From Thiobacillus sp. (lineage in GTDB: Bacteria; Pseudomonadota; Gammaproteobacteria; Burkholderiales; Thiobacillaceae): a stretch of 44,973 nucleotides of DNA. The position numbers were made by a program, and so were the translations under genes. The stretch covers positions 1-44,973 of the forward strand of contig JANJWS010000069.1 in the NCBI GenBank assembly GCA_024709425.1, written 5' to 3'. Under the pieces are notes generated by a model. It did no database searches, was not told the DNA's origin, and saw nothing but the letters and a program-made list of their open reading frames with translations. Of the stretch, positions 7,113 through 15,925 are shown piece after piece (the first letter of the stretch is position 1; each line of letters starts with the position of its first letter).

Positions 7113-8834
7113 GTGTCGGCGGGACGTTTTGCGGCTATGCTGGGCGAGTGGGAAAACCAGACGGGGGGAAGGGGCTTGGGGCGAACGACAGGCTATGCGG
7201 CGCTGCCCGACTATAACCGTGCCATCCGCGATATTGCGCTGAGCGCCGACTGGCAATCGGGGGCGCTGCTGCGGCAGTTGGGTCGGGTCGTGGAGGTGGC
7301 GGCACGCTACATGGGTGTCGGCCGGGCGAGCGTATGGCGCCTGCGGCCGGACCGCCGGGTGCTCGACTGCCTGGTCGGATTCGATACCCGTCGTGGTTTG
7401 TTTCATTCCGGCCAGGCGATCGATGCCGGCCAATACCCGACCTATTTTGCCGCGCTTGCCGCCAACCGCACGCTGGCGGCAAGCGATGCGCTGCATGATC
7501 CGGCGACGGCGGGCCTCGCGGATACTTGTTTCAAGCCGCTCGGGATTGCTTCGGTGCTGCATGCGCCCATCCGCCTGGATGGCGAAGTGGCTGGCGTCGT
7601 CTGTCACGAGCATTCTGGCGATCCACGGATCTGGCGCGACGAGGACATCGCCTTTGCCGGCTCGATGGCCGATTTTGCAGCCATGGCCCTGTCGCAGGAG
7701 CGTTACCAGCGGGTCGAGGCAACGCGCGAACGGCTTGCCCGTATTCTCGACGCCACGCCGGACCTGGTGGCGATCATGGCCGCCGATGGCTACCTGATCC
7801 AGTTGAATCGTGCGGGGCGGCGCCTGCTCGGCCTGTCGGACGACGCCGATGTCAGCCGTTTCCGCAGCCGCGATTTTCTTGGCGAAAAAGCGACCCATCT
7901 GCTGGAGGCGGAAATTCTGCCTGCACTGCACGGTGCCGGGCGCTGGACGGGCGAAGCCGAACTGCGCGAGGGCACGCCGCAGGCGCTTCCCGTCTCGGTC
8001 GTGGCGCTCGCGCATCGCGATGCGGCTGGCGAACTCGAATATTTTTCGGTGACCTTGCGTGACCTCACCGAGCAGAAAACCGTCCAGCGTCGCATCGAGA
8101 CGCTCAACGAAGAACTGGAGGCGCGCGTGCGGGCGCGCACCCTGGCGTTGCAGGATGCCAACCGGAGCCTCGAATCGTTCGCCTACTCGGTATCGCATGA
8201 TCTCAAGGCGCCGCTGCGCGGCATCGAGGGTTACACGCGGCTGCTGGCAAGCGAACACCGCGCCGACCTGCCTGACGAGGCGGGCGAATATCTCGACCTG
8301 ATCGGCGAGGCCAGCCGGCGCATGGGACGCATGATCGAGGACATCCTTGCCTATTCGCATGTCCAGATGAGACCTCTGCACCCGGCATCCGTCCAGGTTG
8401 AACAACTGGTGCATGAGGTGGTTGGCGAGTTTGCCGTCCAACTCCGCGCGGGAGCGACCGTAGAGCGCGATGTCGACGCCGGCGTGCTGCGCTGCGACCG
8501 TGAAGGCACCATGCAGATCCTGCGCAACTTCCTGTCCAACGCACTGAAGTTCGCTGGCGGCAGTGCGCGCATCCGCATCGAGGGACGCCGCCTGCCGCAC
8601 GGCTACCGCTTCGCGGTGCGCGACAATGGCCCGGGATTCGACATGCGCTATCACGACCGGATCTTCCACCTGTTCCATCGCCTGCCGGATGCGGGGGATC
8701 AACCTGGCACCGGCATCGGCCTTGCGCTGGCTGCGCGCGCAGCGGAGCGCATGGGTGGCCGGGTGTGGGCCGAGAGCGTCCCCGGGGAGGGGGCCGCATT
8801 CTTCTTCCAACTGGACGAAGGAGCATTGGGATGA
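7113..8834 (+). CDS. GAF-PAS sensor histidine kinase
   Basis: The 573-residue product has no signal peptide or membrane span and is therefore cytoplasmic. A GAF domain spans about 45-195 (YMGVGRASVWRL to FAAMALSQERY). A PAS domain covers about 205-325 (ILDATPDLVAIMAADGYLI). A coiled linker is followed by a HisKA box (FAYSVSHDLKAPLRGIEGY, phospho-acceptor His in SVSHD) and an HATPase domain with N box NFLSNALKFAGG, G1 DNGPGF and G2 GTGIGLALA. The architecture is like light- or ligand-sensing kinases that feed small receivers. The start is uncertain: GTG 7113, ATG 7137, or TTG 7176, the last with a very strong GGGGGGAAGGGG ahead of it. The stop overlaps the next start (ATGA), so kinase and regulator are translationally coupled. 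Confidence 0.85.
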   Translation: MSAGRFAAMLGEWENQTGGRGLGRTTGYAALPDYNRAIRDIALSADWQSGALLRQLGRVVEVAARYMGVGRASVWRLRPDRRVLDCLVGFDTRRGLFHSGQAIDAGQYPTYFAALAANRTLAASDALHDPATAGLADTCFKPLGIASVLHAPIRLDGEVAGVVCHEHSGDPRIWRDEDIAFAGSMADFAAMALSQERYQRVEATRERLARILDATPDLVAIMAADGYLIQLNRAGRRLLGLSDDADVSRFRSRDFLGEKATHLLEAEILPALHGAGRWTGEAELREGTPQALPVSVVALAHRDAAGELEYFSVTLRDLTEQKTVQRRIETLNEELEARVRARTLALQDANRSLESFAYSVSHDLKAPLRGIEGYTRLLASEHRADLPDEAGEYLDLIGEASRRMGRMIEDILAYSHVQMRPLHPASVQVEQLVHEVVGEFAVQLRAGATVERDVDAGVLRCDREGTMQILRNFLSNALKFAGGSARIRIEGRRLPHGYRFAVRDNGPGFDMRYHDRIFHLFHRLPDAGDQPGTGIGLALAARAAERMGGRVWAESVPGEGAAFFFQLDEGALG

Positions 8835-9643
8835 AGGTGCTGTATGTCGAAGACAATCCCTTTGATCAGGATCTGACCCGACGCGCGCTGCTCAAGCAAC
8901 TTCCTGGTCTCGAATGGGACACGGCCAAGAGCGTGCGGGAGGCGATTGCGCATATCGAAGCCCGTCCGCCCGAGATCGTATTGCTCGATATGTGGCTGCG
9001 AGATGGCTGCGGGCTCGAGGTGCTGCTGCATATCCGTCGCCACGGCCTGGATATCGCCGTGGTCACGGTCGCCGGTGCGGGCGACGAGGCAAGCGTGATC
9101 CGCTTCCTCAAGGCCGGTGCGCAGGACTATCTGCCCAAGCACGGCAATTATCTGGAGGAACTCGGCGCGCGCCTGCTGCAGGCCCGGCAGCGCTTCCGCG
9201 AAAACCTGCGGCCGCGATCGGTGCTGACCGTGCTTTATGTCGAGTCCAGCGCAGACGACGTCGAGCTCACGCGCCATCATTTCGAGCGCCGCGCGCCGCA
9301 TCTCGAACTGGTCCCGTTGCCGGATGGGCCGTCGGCCCTTGCGTGGCTGGCAGCACCCGGCAACCGGGCCGATGTCGCGCTGCTGGATCTGCGTCTGCCC
9401 GGCATGTCGGGGCTGGAACTGCTGCCACTGCTGCAGGCCCGCCACGGTTTGCCGTGCCTGCTCATCACCGGACACGGCGACGAGGCGGTCGCGGCGCAAG
9501 CGATGCATCTCGGCGCGACCGATTACCTCATCAAGGAACATGGCTACATCGCCGCCCTGCCGCACGCGATCGAGCATGCGCACGTGCTGGTGGCCTACAC
9601 CGCGTTGCGGCAGCGCTGCACAGACCCTGTGGCAGGAGAATGA
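8831..9643 (+). CDS. Response regulator with two receiver domains and no output domain
   Basis: The 270-residue protein starts at the ATG at 8831, overlapping the kinase stop. Receiver 1 (about 1-125) has acidic pocket ED at 7-8, phospho-acceptor Asp53 in LLDMWLRDG, then VVTVAG and the lysine in YLPKHG. Receiver 2 (about 133-255) has ESSADD, the acceptor in ALLDLRLPGMSG, LLITGHGDE and YLIKEHG. No DNA-binding, cyclase or other effector follows. Known single or tandem receivers act as phosphorelay intermediates or bind other proteins. The cognate kinase is surely the gene upstream. What receives the signal is not shown; the DUF2173 genes downstream are the nearest plus-strand candidates, which is speculation. 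Confidence 0.85.
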   Translation: MKVLYVEDNPFDQDLTRRALLKQLPGLEWDTAKSVREAIAHIEARPPEIVLLDMWLRDGCGLEVLLHIRRHGLDIAVVTVAGAGDEASVIRFLKAGAQDYLPKHGNYLEELGARLLQARQRFRENLRPRSVLTVLYVESSADDVELTRHHFERRAPHLELVPLPDGPSALAWLAAPGNRADVALLDLRLPGMSGLELLPLLQARHGLPCLLITGHGDEAVAAQAMHLGATDYLIKEHGYIAALPHAIEHAHVLVAYTALRQRCTDPVAGE

Positions 9644-9644
9644 T

Positions 9645-10076
9645 TCACGGTTCCCAGCGTTCCGGGTGCGCCCAGAAGCGCGCATTCAGCCAGTCCGGCA
9701 CCGCCTTGTAGGTGGCAAGGTCGTACTGGTAGACCCGCACGCGGGCCGCCGGGTCGGTCAGCGACAGGGAAAACCCAAGCGCGCGGAACGCATCGTCGTC
9801 GAGTGCGCAGGCGCGGGAGGCCGCCAGCAGCAGGCGAGGGGCGGCATAGAGGCGAACGCGGGCGATCAATTGCGACGCGTCCGCCGCATCCCGTCCGTCG
9901 AGCGCGTCGATACCAACTGCCAGCGTGCAGCGCATCGCGGAAGAAACTTCAGGCGGATGGCACGGGGTCGTGGGCAGGGTCGCGGCCACCAGTTGGCATG
10001 CGCGGGCGTCGAGGGCGCATACGCTGTCCGGGTGCAGCGCGAGCAGGCGATCGCGCAGATAATCGTGCCAGTTCAA
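9645..10076 (-). CDS. DUF6231-like protein of unknown function
   Basis: A 143-residue soluble protein beginning MNWHDYLRDRLLALHPDSVC and ending WLNARFWAHPERWEP. The pattern of a central hydrophobic strand (CTLAVGIDALDG), RLYAAPRLLLAA, then GFSL...YQYDLATYKAVPDWLNARFWAHPERW is what I recall for proteins labelled DUF6231, which look like small methyltransferase-fold relatives lacking a clear SAM motif. The start overlaps the end of the RDD gene (bases 10073-10076), so both are one operon. Its stop lies one base from the end of the convergent response regulator. The biochemical role is unknown. Confidence 0.6.
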   Translation of the reverse strand: MNWHDYLRDRLLALHPDSVCALDARACQLVAATLPTTPCHPPEVSSAMRCTLAVGIDALDGRDAADASQLIARVRLYAAPRLLLAASRACALDDDAFRALGFSLSLTDPAARVRVYQYDLATYKAVPDWLNARFWAHPERWEP

Positions 10077-10501
10077 GGACGGGGCACCCGGATGAGCAAG
10101 GTACCGGCGATCCGGTCGTGGAGAAACTGGTGGTCGCGATCAATGAACGCCCACCACAGCCCAATCCCGCCGAGGCCGATGCCCGCCAGTGCCACGGCAA
10201 ATCGCAGTATGGCCTGGCGTGGCGTGATGCGTGCGCCATCGCGGTCGACCAGGCGAATGCGCCATGTCTTCATCGCCAGCGTCTGGCCACCGCGCAGCCA
10301 GAAGGTTGCGAAATAGCCGAACAAAACTGCCAACAGCCACGCCTGGTAGAGGTGCCGCTGCCACGGCGTGTGCAGATCGCCGACCAGCGGGAGGGCGGCG
10401 AAGGAGGCCACGAAAGCGACGGCGGCAACGAGCAGGGACTCGTAGATCATCGCGGCGAGCCGGATGCGCAGTGGCGCGAGGGATGTTGCCGAGGCGTGCA
10501 T
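10073..10501 (-). CDS. RDD-family membrane protein
   Basis: A 142-residue protein with the signature of the RDD family. It has an early Arg followed by a first membrane helix (RLAAMIYESLLVAAVAFVAS, about 13-40), a second helix (about 50-70), the GQTLAMKTWRIRLVDRDG segment that precedes the last helix, and the Asp-rich DRDHQFLHDRIAGT near the end. RDD proteins are small integral membrane proteins, some linked to transport or envelope homeostasis. The substrate is unknown. It leads an overlapping two-gene operon with the DUF6231-like gene and is divergent from the DUF2173 genes. Confidence 0.75.
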   Translation of the reverse strand: MHASATSLAPLRIRLAAMIYESLLVAAVAFVASFAALPLVGDLHTPWQRHLYQAWLLAVLFGYFATFWLRGGQTLAMKTWRIRLVDRDGARITPRQAILRFAVALAGIGLGGIGLWWAFIDRDHQFLHDRIAGTLLIRVPRP

Positions 10502-10513
10502 GGGTTCTATAGT
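10486..10513 (+). promoter_or_regulatory. Candidate promoter for the DUF2173 genes
   Basis: TTGCCG (10486-10491), a 16-base spacer and TATAGT (10508-10513) lie about 67 bases before the first DUF2173 start. The -35 overlaps the 5' end of the divergent RDD gene. Plausible but unproven. Confidence 0.35.
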
Positions 10514-10547
10514 TAGACGGTTGGGGAAACGGGCCTGAGCGCGATCC

Positions 10548-10560
10548 CCGGATCATCCGG
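10548..10560. promoter_or_regulatory. Palindrome upstream of the DUF2173 genes
   Basis: The 13-base near-perfect palindrome CCGGAT-C-ATCCGG sits between the candidate promoter and the start at 10580. It is in the right place for a repressor site or a 5' hairpin. Confidence 0.35.
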
Positions 10561-10579
10561 ACGAACAAGGGAGCGCCCG

Positions 10580-10984
10580 ATGTATATCGTAAAGCAACTT
10601 GCTGCCACGCCTGGTGTACTCGCTGCGGGAGAATATGCCTACCACGGCGATCATTTTTCTTATGAAGGGGCGTTGACGGGTGAATTCGCCCGCATCGTCT
10701 CGATTCTGTGCCGGGTCAATACGCTGGTGGCGAACATGCAGGCCGAGATACTGGATTCCTTTGCCGAGCACTGCGGCTTGCGCCCGGTGCAGGGTTGGAT
10801 CGTGCGCGGCACACATATGAGTTTCTGTGCCTTCGGCAACTACTTTGCCGTCATCGACAACCGGACGGGGTTGCTCGATGAAGTCGTCACCCAAATGCGC
10901 CAACGCATCGGCCAAGTCCGGGGCGACTTGCTGCCTGGCCTGTACGCACGCATCGGGGGTGATATCGACGAAGCTTTGTATTGA
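10580..10984 (+). CDS. DUF2173-family protein, copy 1
   Basis: A 134-residue soluble protein starting MYIVKQLAATPGVLAAGEYA, with a GGGAG ribosome site six bases before the ATG. The core GLRPVQGWIVRGTHMSFCAFGNYFAVID is almost repeated in copy 3 (GW.P.QGWIVRG....C..GN). This marks it as DUF2173, a small alpha/beta family that I judge Roadblock/LC7-like and that is seen mainly in sulfur-oxidising Proteobacteria. Predicted order is an N-terminal strand hairpin, a helix (EFARIVSILCRVNTLVANM), two strands and a C-terminal helix. There are no catalytic residues, membrane spans or signal peptide. It opens a row of three related genes, so the products may form hetero-oligomers. Function is unknown. 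Confidence 0.7.
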   Translation: MYIVKQLAATPGVLAAGEYAYHGDHFSYEGALTGEFARIVSILCRVNTLVANMQAEILDSFAEHCGLRPVQGWIVRGTHMSFCAFGNYFAVIDNRTGLLDEVVTQMRQRIGQVRGDLLPGLYARIGGDIDEALY

Positions 10985-11117
10985 GACTGCGACCCGCAGA
11001 CGGCCGCTCGGTACCCTTGCGACACTCGCATGCCCCATGACCACTGGATTTTCCGGATGGGGGCGCCGTCACCTTGCGGTTTCCGGCTTGGCTCCGTTAC
11101 GAATTGAGGAGTGAACG

Positions 11118-11468
11118 ATGATGGAACTGGAACGCCTGCTGGAACTGCCCGGTGCACTGGCTGCTTTTCGTTTCGACACGGACGGTGCGTTGCGGGCGCA
11201 CCTGTTGCGCGATGGCACGGGAATGACGCCCCTGATGCTCGAACTGCTGGCGCGATCGTGCATTGCCAATCAGGCGATGGCGGGGATGGAAGCGCGTGGC
11301 TGGGAGGTACTTACTGGCCAGGCCGGTTTTCAGCCGCTGGTGGGCCTCTCGGTAATCGGGCTGGAATGGTCGGTGGTCACGGGCGGCCATGTCGCCGTGG
11401 TGGTGCGCAACCGCGATGCCGACTACGAAGCGGCCTTTGCGGCATTGCAGAAGGGCAACGCCGCATGA
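11118..11468 (+). CDS. DUF2173-like protein, divergent copy 2
   Basis: A 116-residue protein starting MMELERLLELPGALAAFRFD, with GAGGAG seven bases before the ATG; a second ATG follows immediately at 11121. It keeps the family outline (LPG.LAAFRFDTDG, a long central helix, GFQPLVGLSVIGLEWSVVTGGHVAVVV). It has lost the QGWIVRG signature and the conserved cysteine of copies 1 and 3, so it is the most diverged paralogue. Its last bases overlap the start of copy 3 (ATGA), so the two are translated together. A specialised, possibly structural partner is a fair guess. No function is known. Confidence 0.6.
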   Translation: MMELERLLELPGALAAFRFDTDGALRAHLLRDGTGMTPLMLELLARSCIANQAMAGMEARGWEVLTGQAGFQPLVGLSVIGLEWSVVTGGHVAVVVRNRDADYEAAFAALQKGNAA

Positions 11469-11800
11469 ACCTGGCACGAGTCGAGGCATTGCCGGGCGTG
11501 GTCGCCGTGTGCCGCTTTCGCGACGATGGCAGCCTGATCGAGGCCGCAGGCCAGTTGCCGGCGGAACGGACGGCGCATCTGGCCCGCTTTGCGCACTGGT
11601 ATCGGCGCGCCGTGTCAGGGAATACCGACCTGCTTTCACTCCTCAGCCAGATGCCTGGCTGGTCGCCCTCGCAAGGCTGGATCGTGCGTGGGGCATCGAT
11701 CGGCGTTTGCAGCGTGGGCAACCTTGTCTGTCTCTTCGAACACCCGGAGGGGGCTGTGAGCGAGATCGTGCAGGCGTTGAATGATGCTGCGCGCGGCTGA
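11465..11800 (+). CDS. DUF2173-family protein, copy 3
   Basis: A 111-residue protein starting MNLARVEALPGVVAVCRFRD at the ATG that overlaps the stop of copy 2. It shares the pattern PG(V)(V/L)A at the N-terminus and GWSPSQGWIVRGASIGVCSVGNLVCLFE with copy 1, including the cysteine. The sequence between is a helix with conserved Trp/Arg (AHWYRRAVSGNTDLLSLLSQ). Like the other copies it is soluble with no visible active site. Its stop is followed by a 10-base direct repeat (GACGCGTTCC at 11799-11808 and 11809-11818) and then the ilv genes. Function is unknown. Confidence 0.65.
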   Translation: MNLARVEALPGVVAVCRFRDDGSLIEAAGQLPAERTAHLARFAHWYRRAVSGNTDLLSLLSQMPGWSPSQGWIVRGASIGVCSVGNLVCLFEHPEGAVSEIVQALNDAARG

Positions 11801-11915
11801 CGCGTTCCGACGCGTTCCATGATGCCGCCCCGCTGAATACGCGGATTTCTTGACCGCCACCCGGCAAACCGATTACCCTCACAGGTTCACCAACGAATTG
11901 ATTTATTGCCAGTTT

Positions 11916-13628
11916 ATGGAAGCCACCGGCGCCGAGATCGTCGTACGTTGCCTGGCCGAGGAGGGGGTCGAGTTCGTGTTCGGCTACCCCGGCGGGGCCG
12001 TGCTCAACATTTACGATGAAATCTTCAAGCAGGACAAGTTCAAGCACGTGCTGGTGCGGCACGAGCAGGCCGCGGTGCACGCGGCCGACGCCTATGCCCG
12101 CTCGACGGGCCGCGTCGGCGTGGCACTGGTCACCTCCGGTCCCGGCGTGACCAACGCCGTCACCGGCATCGCCACCGCCTACATGGACTCGGTTCCCATC
12201 GTCGTCGTCACGGGCCAGGTGCCGACGCCGGCGATCGGCATGGACGCCTTCCAGGAAGTCGACACCGTCGGCATCACCCGTCCCTGCGTCAAGCACAACT
12301 TCCTCGTCAAGGACGTGAAGGAACTCGCGGCGACCATGAAGAAGGCCTTTCACATCGCTGCTACCGGCCGGCCGGGTCCGGTGGTGGTCGACGTGCCGAA
12401 GGACGTCACCGCGTACCGCACCGAATTCGAATATCCGGCCAGCATCGAGATGCGCTCGTACAACCCCATCGTGAAGGGGCACACCGGCCAGCTGAAGCGC
12501 GCGGTGCAGATGCTGCTGGAGGCCAAGCGGCCGATGATCTACACCGGCGGCGGCGTGGTGCTCGGCGACGCGGCGGACGCACTCACCGAGCTGACCCGCA
12601 TGCTCGGCTTCCCGATCACCAACACGCTGATGGGCCTGGGTGGTTATCCCGCCACCGACCGCCAGTGCCTTGGCATGCTCGGCATGCACGGCACCTACGA
12701 AGCCAATATGGCGATGCAGCATTGCGACGTGCTGCTGGCGGTGGGTGCGCGTTTCGATGACCGCGTCATCGGCAACCCCGCGCACTTTGCGCGGGAGCAG
12801 CGCCGCATCATCCACGTCGACGTCGACCCGTCGTCGATCTCCAAGCGCGTCAAGGTCGACGTGCCCATCGTCGGCGACGTGAAGAACGTTCTTGGCGACA
12901 TGCTGGCACTCCTCAAGCAGGCGAAGGAAAAGCCCGACGCGGCCGCGCTCAACGCATGGTGGACGCAGATCGAGCTGTGGCGTTCGAAAAACTGCCTCAA
13001 GTACAACCGCAACAGCGCCATCATCAAGCCGCAGTATGTCGTCGAAAAGTTGTGGGAAGTCACCAGGGGCGACGCGTTCATTACCTCCGACGTCGGCCAG
13101 CACCAGATGTGGGCGGCGCAGTACTACAAGTTCGACAAGCCGCGGCGCTGGATCAATTCCGGCGGGCTCGGCACCATGGGCGTCGGCCTTCCCTACGCGA
13201 TGGGCGTGCAGCTCGCGCATCCGGAGGCGCAGGTCGCGTGCATCACCGGCGAATCGAGCATCCAGATGAACATCCAGGAACTGTCCACCTGCAAGCAGTA
13301 CCGCATCCCGGTCAAGGTGGTCACGCTCAACAACCGCTACATGGGCATGGTGCGCCAGTGGCAGGAGTTCTTCTACGGCAGTCGCTACGCCGAGTCGTAC
13401 ATGGAATCGCTGCCCGACTTCGTCAAGCTCGCCGAAGCGTGCGGTCATGTCGGCATGCGCATCGAAAAACCGGAGGACGTCGAGGGTGTGCTGAAGGAAG
13501 CGTTCTCGCCGGCGTTGAAGGAACGGCTCGTGTTCATGGACTTCCAGACCGACCAGACCGAGAACGTCTATCCCATGGTCGAGGGCGGCAAGGGCCTGTC
13601 AGAAATGATCCTGGCGGAGGAACTCTGA
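11916..13628 (+). CDS. ilvB: Acetolactate synthase large (catalytic) subunit
   Basis: Condenses two pyruvates, or pyruvate and 2-oxobutyrate, as the first common step to valine, leucine and isoleucine. It uses thiamine diphosphate, Mg2+ and FAD. The 570-residue protein shows the N-terminal pyrimidine-binding block (EEGVEFVFGYPGGAV with HEQAAVHAADAYARSTG, catalytic Glu), the central FAD region (MGLGGYPATD, MLGMHGTYEANMAM) and the C-terminal diphosphate domain (GLGTMGVGLPYAMG, GESSIQMNIQELST). ATG 11916 (MEATGAEIVVRCL) matches family N-termini; a TTG at 11850 would add 22 residues unlike the family. No leader peptide rich in branched-chain codons is visible. It is followed one base later by ilvH. 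Confidence 0.95.
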   Translation: MEATGAEIVVRCLAEEGVEFVFGYPGGAVLNIYDEIFKQDKFKHVLVRHEQAAVHAADAYARSTGRVGVALVTSGPGVTNAVTGIATAYMDSVPIVVVTGQVPTPAIGMDAFQEVDTVGITRPCVKHNFLVKDVKELAATMKKAFHIAATGRPGPVVVDVPKDVTAYRTEFEYPASIEMRSYNPIVKGHTGQLKRAVQMLLEAKRPMIYTGGGVVLGDAADALTELTRMLGFPITNTLMGLGGYPATDRQCLGMLGMHGTYEANMAMQHCDVLLAVGARFDDRVIGNPAHFAREQRRIIHVDVDPSSISKRVKVDVPIVGDVKNVLGDMLALLKQAKEKPDAAALNAWWTQIELWRSKNCLKYNRNSAIIKPQYVVEKLWEVTRGDAFITSDVGQHQMWAAQYYKFDKPRRWINSGGLGTMGVGLPYAMGVQLAHPEAQVACITGESSIQMNIQELSTCKQYRIPVKVVTLNNRYMGMVRQWQEFFYGSRYAESYMESLPDFVKLAEACGHVGMRIEKPEDVEGVLKEAFSPALKERLVFMDFQTDQTENVYPMVEGGKGLSEMILAEEL

Positions 13629-13629
13629 C

Positions 13630-14121
13630 ATGCGCCACATCATTTCGCTCCTGATGGAAAACGAGGCGGGTGCACTGTCGCGCGTCGCCGGGCTGTTCTC
13701 CGCGCGCGGCTACAACATCGAATCGCTCACCGTGGCGCCGACCGAGGATGCGACGCTGTCGCGCATGACCATCGTCACCACTGGCTCGGAAGAGGTCCTC
13801 GAGCAGATCACCAAGCAGTTGAACAAGCTGGTCGATGTCATCAAGGTGATGGACCTTACCGAAGGTCGCCACATCGAGCGCGAGCTGATGCTGGTCAAGG
13901 TCAAGGCGGTGGGCGGCGGGCGCGAGGAGATGAAGCGCACCGCCGACATCTTCCGTGGTCGCATCATCGACGTCACCGACGCTACCTACACCATCGAGCT
14001 GACCGGCACCGGGTCCAAGCTCGATGCCTTCCTGGAGGCGATCGACCCCGCCTTCATCATCGAAACCGTGCGCACGGGCGCGTCCGGCATCGGACGCGGC
14101 GAGCGTAGCCTTAAAATCTGA
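13630..14121 (+). CDS. ilvH: Acetolactate synthase small (regulatory) subunit
   Basis: A 163-residue regulatory partner of IlvB, giving valine feedback control and full activity. The N-terminal ACT domain begins MRHIISLLMENEAGALSRVAGLFSAR with the valine-site NEAGALSR. The C-terminal half contains ELMLVKVKA and the helix FRGRIIDVTDATYTIELTG. The length equals that of the E. coli small subunit. It starts one base after the ilvB stop with GGAGGA overlapping the end of ilvB, so the two are expressed together. Confidence 0.95.
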   Translation: MRHIISLLMENEAGALSRVAGLFSARGYNIESLTVAPTEDATLSRMTIVTTGSEEVLEQITKQLNKLVDVIKVMDLTEGRHIERELMLVKVKAVGGGREEMKRTADIFRGRIIDVTDATYTIELTGTGSKLDAFLEAIDPAFIIETVRTGASGIGRGERSLKI

Positions 14122-15186
<1,065 letters not shown>

Positions 15187-15250
15187 GGATCTAGGGGCTA
15201 GGATCTAGAAAATAGGGGCGTTGTGACGGCTGTGCCGCGCCTCTTGTTTT

Positions 15251-15282
15251 CCCTGAATCCTGACCCCTGAATCCTGACCCCT
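15251..15282. repeat. Tandem 14-base repeat before psd
   Basis: The unit CTGAATCCTGACCC is repeated about 2.3 times, ending directly against the psd ATG at 15283. A second small repeat, GGATCTAG, occurs twice just after ilvC. No Shine-Dalgarno sequence remains in front of psd because the repeat occupies that position. Confidence 0.8.
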
Positions 15283-15912
15283 ATGGACAAACAACCCCTC
15301 ATCGCCCGCGAGGGCTGGCTGGTGCTTCTCGCTGCATTTGCGGCCGCACTCGTCGCGACCTGGTTTCTCGGCGCGTGGTCGGCGCCGTTCTGGATCTGGG
15401 CGCTGTTCGCGCTGCAGTTCTTCCGCGATCCGGTGCGGGTGCCGCCGACCGACGCCGACGCGGTGATCGCGCCGGCCGACGGCCGAATTGTCGCCGTGGA
15501 AAAGGTCGACGATCCGTACCTCAAGCGCGAGGCGTTGAAGATCAGCGTGTTCATGAACGTGTTCAATGTGCACTCGAACAAGAGCCCGGTGGACGGCGAG
15601 GTCAAGGGGCGCTGGTACAACCCTGGCAGCTTCGTCAATGCTGACCTCGACAAGGCTTCCACCGAGAACGAGCGCAATGCGATCTGGATCCACAGCGCGC
15701 GCGGCGACGTCACTTCGGTGCAGATCGCTGGCCTGATCGCGCGGCGGATCCTGTGCTACGTGCGCACGGGCGATCAACTGGTGCGTGGCCAGCGCTATGG
15801 CTTTATCCGCTTCGGGTCGCGTGTGGATATCTATCTGCCGATAACGGCGCGTGCCGAGGTGTCGATTGGCCAGAAAGTGACCGGCGCGCGTACCATATTG
15901 GCTCGCTGGTAA
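15283..15912 (+). CDS. psd: Phosphatidylserine decarboxylase proenzyme (short form)
   Basis: Converts phosphatidylserine to phosphatidylethanolamine at the inner membrane. The 209-residue short form has an N-terminal hydrophobic hairpin (about 10-47), the conserved [17 protein letters not shown], and [15 protein letters not shown]. The self-cleavage site is in [14 protein letters not shown], where the Ser of Gly-Ser becomes the pyruvoyl group of the alpha chain. It works with PssA, encoded 13 bases downstream. The start at 15283 has a tandem repeat instead of a ribosome site, so translation may depend on the upstream ilv message or a weak site. Confidence 0.93.
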   Translation: MDKQPLIAREGWLVLLAAFAAALVATWFLGAWSAPFWIWALFALQFFRDPVRVPPTDADAVIAPADGRIVAVEKVDDPYLKREALKISVFMNVFNVHSNKSPVDGEVKGRWYNPGSFVNADLDKASTENERNAIWIHSARGDVTSVQIAGLIARRILCYVRTGDQLVRGQRYGFIRFGSRVDIYLPITARAEVSIGQKVTGARTILARW

Positions 15913-15925
15913 CGCGAGCCTGAGC

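Noticed and set aside
6834-8810. A 658-residue minus-strand frame over the histidine kinase
   Set aside because: The plus strand has a clear GAF-PAS-kinase; the antisense product lacks any domain and the composition is shadow-like.
11850-11915. TTG-initiated extension of IlvB by 22 residues
   Set aside because: The extra segment MTATRQTDYPHRF does not look like any family N-terminus and no ribosome site precedes it.
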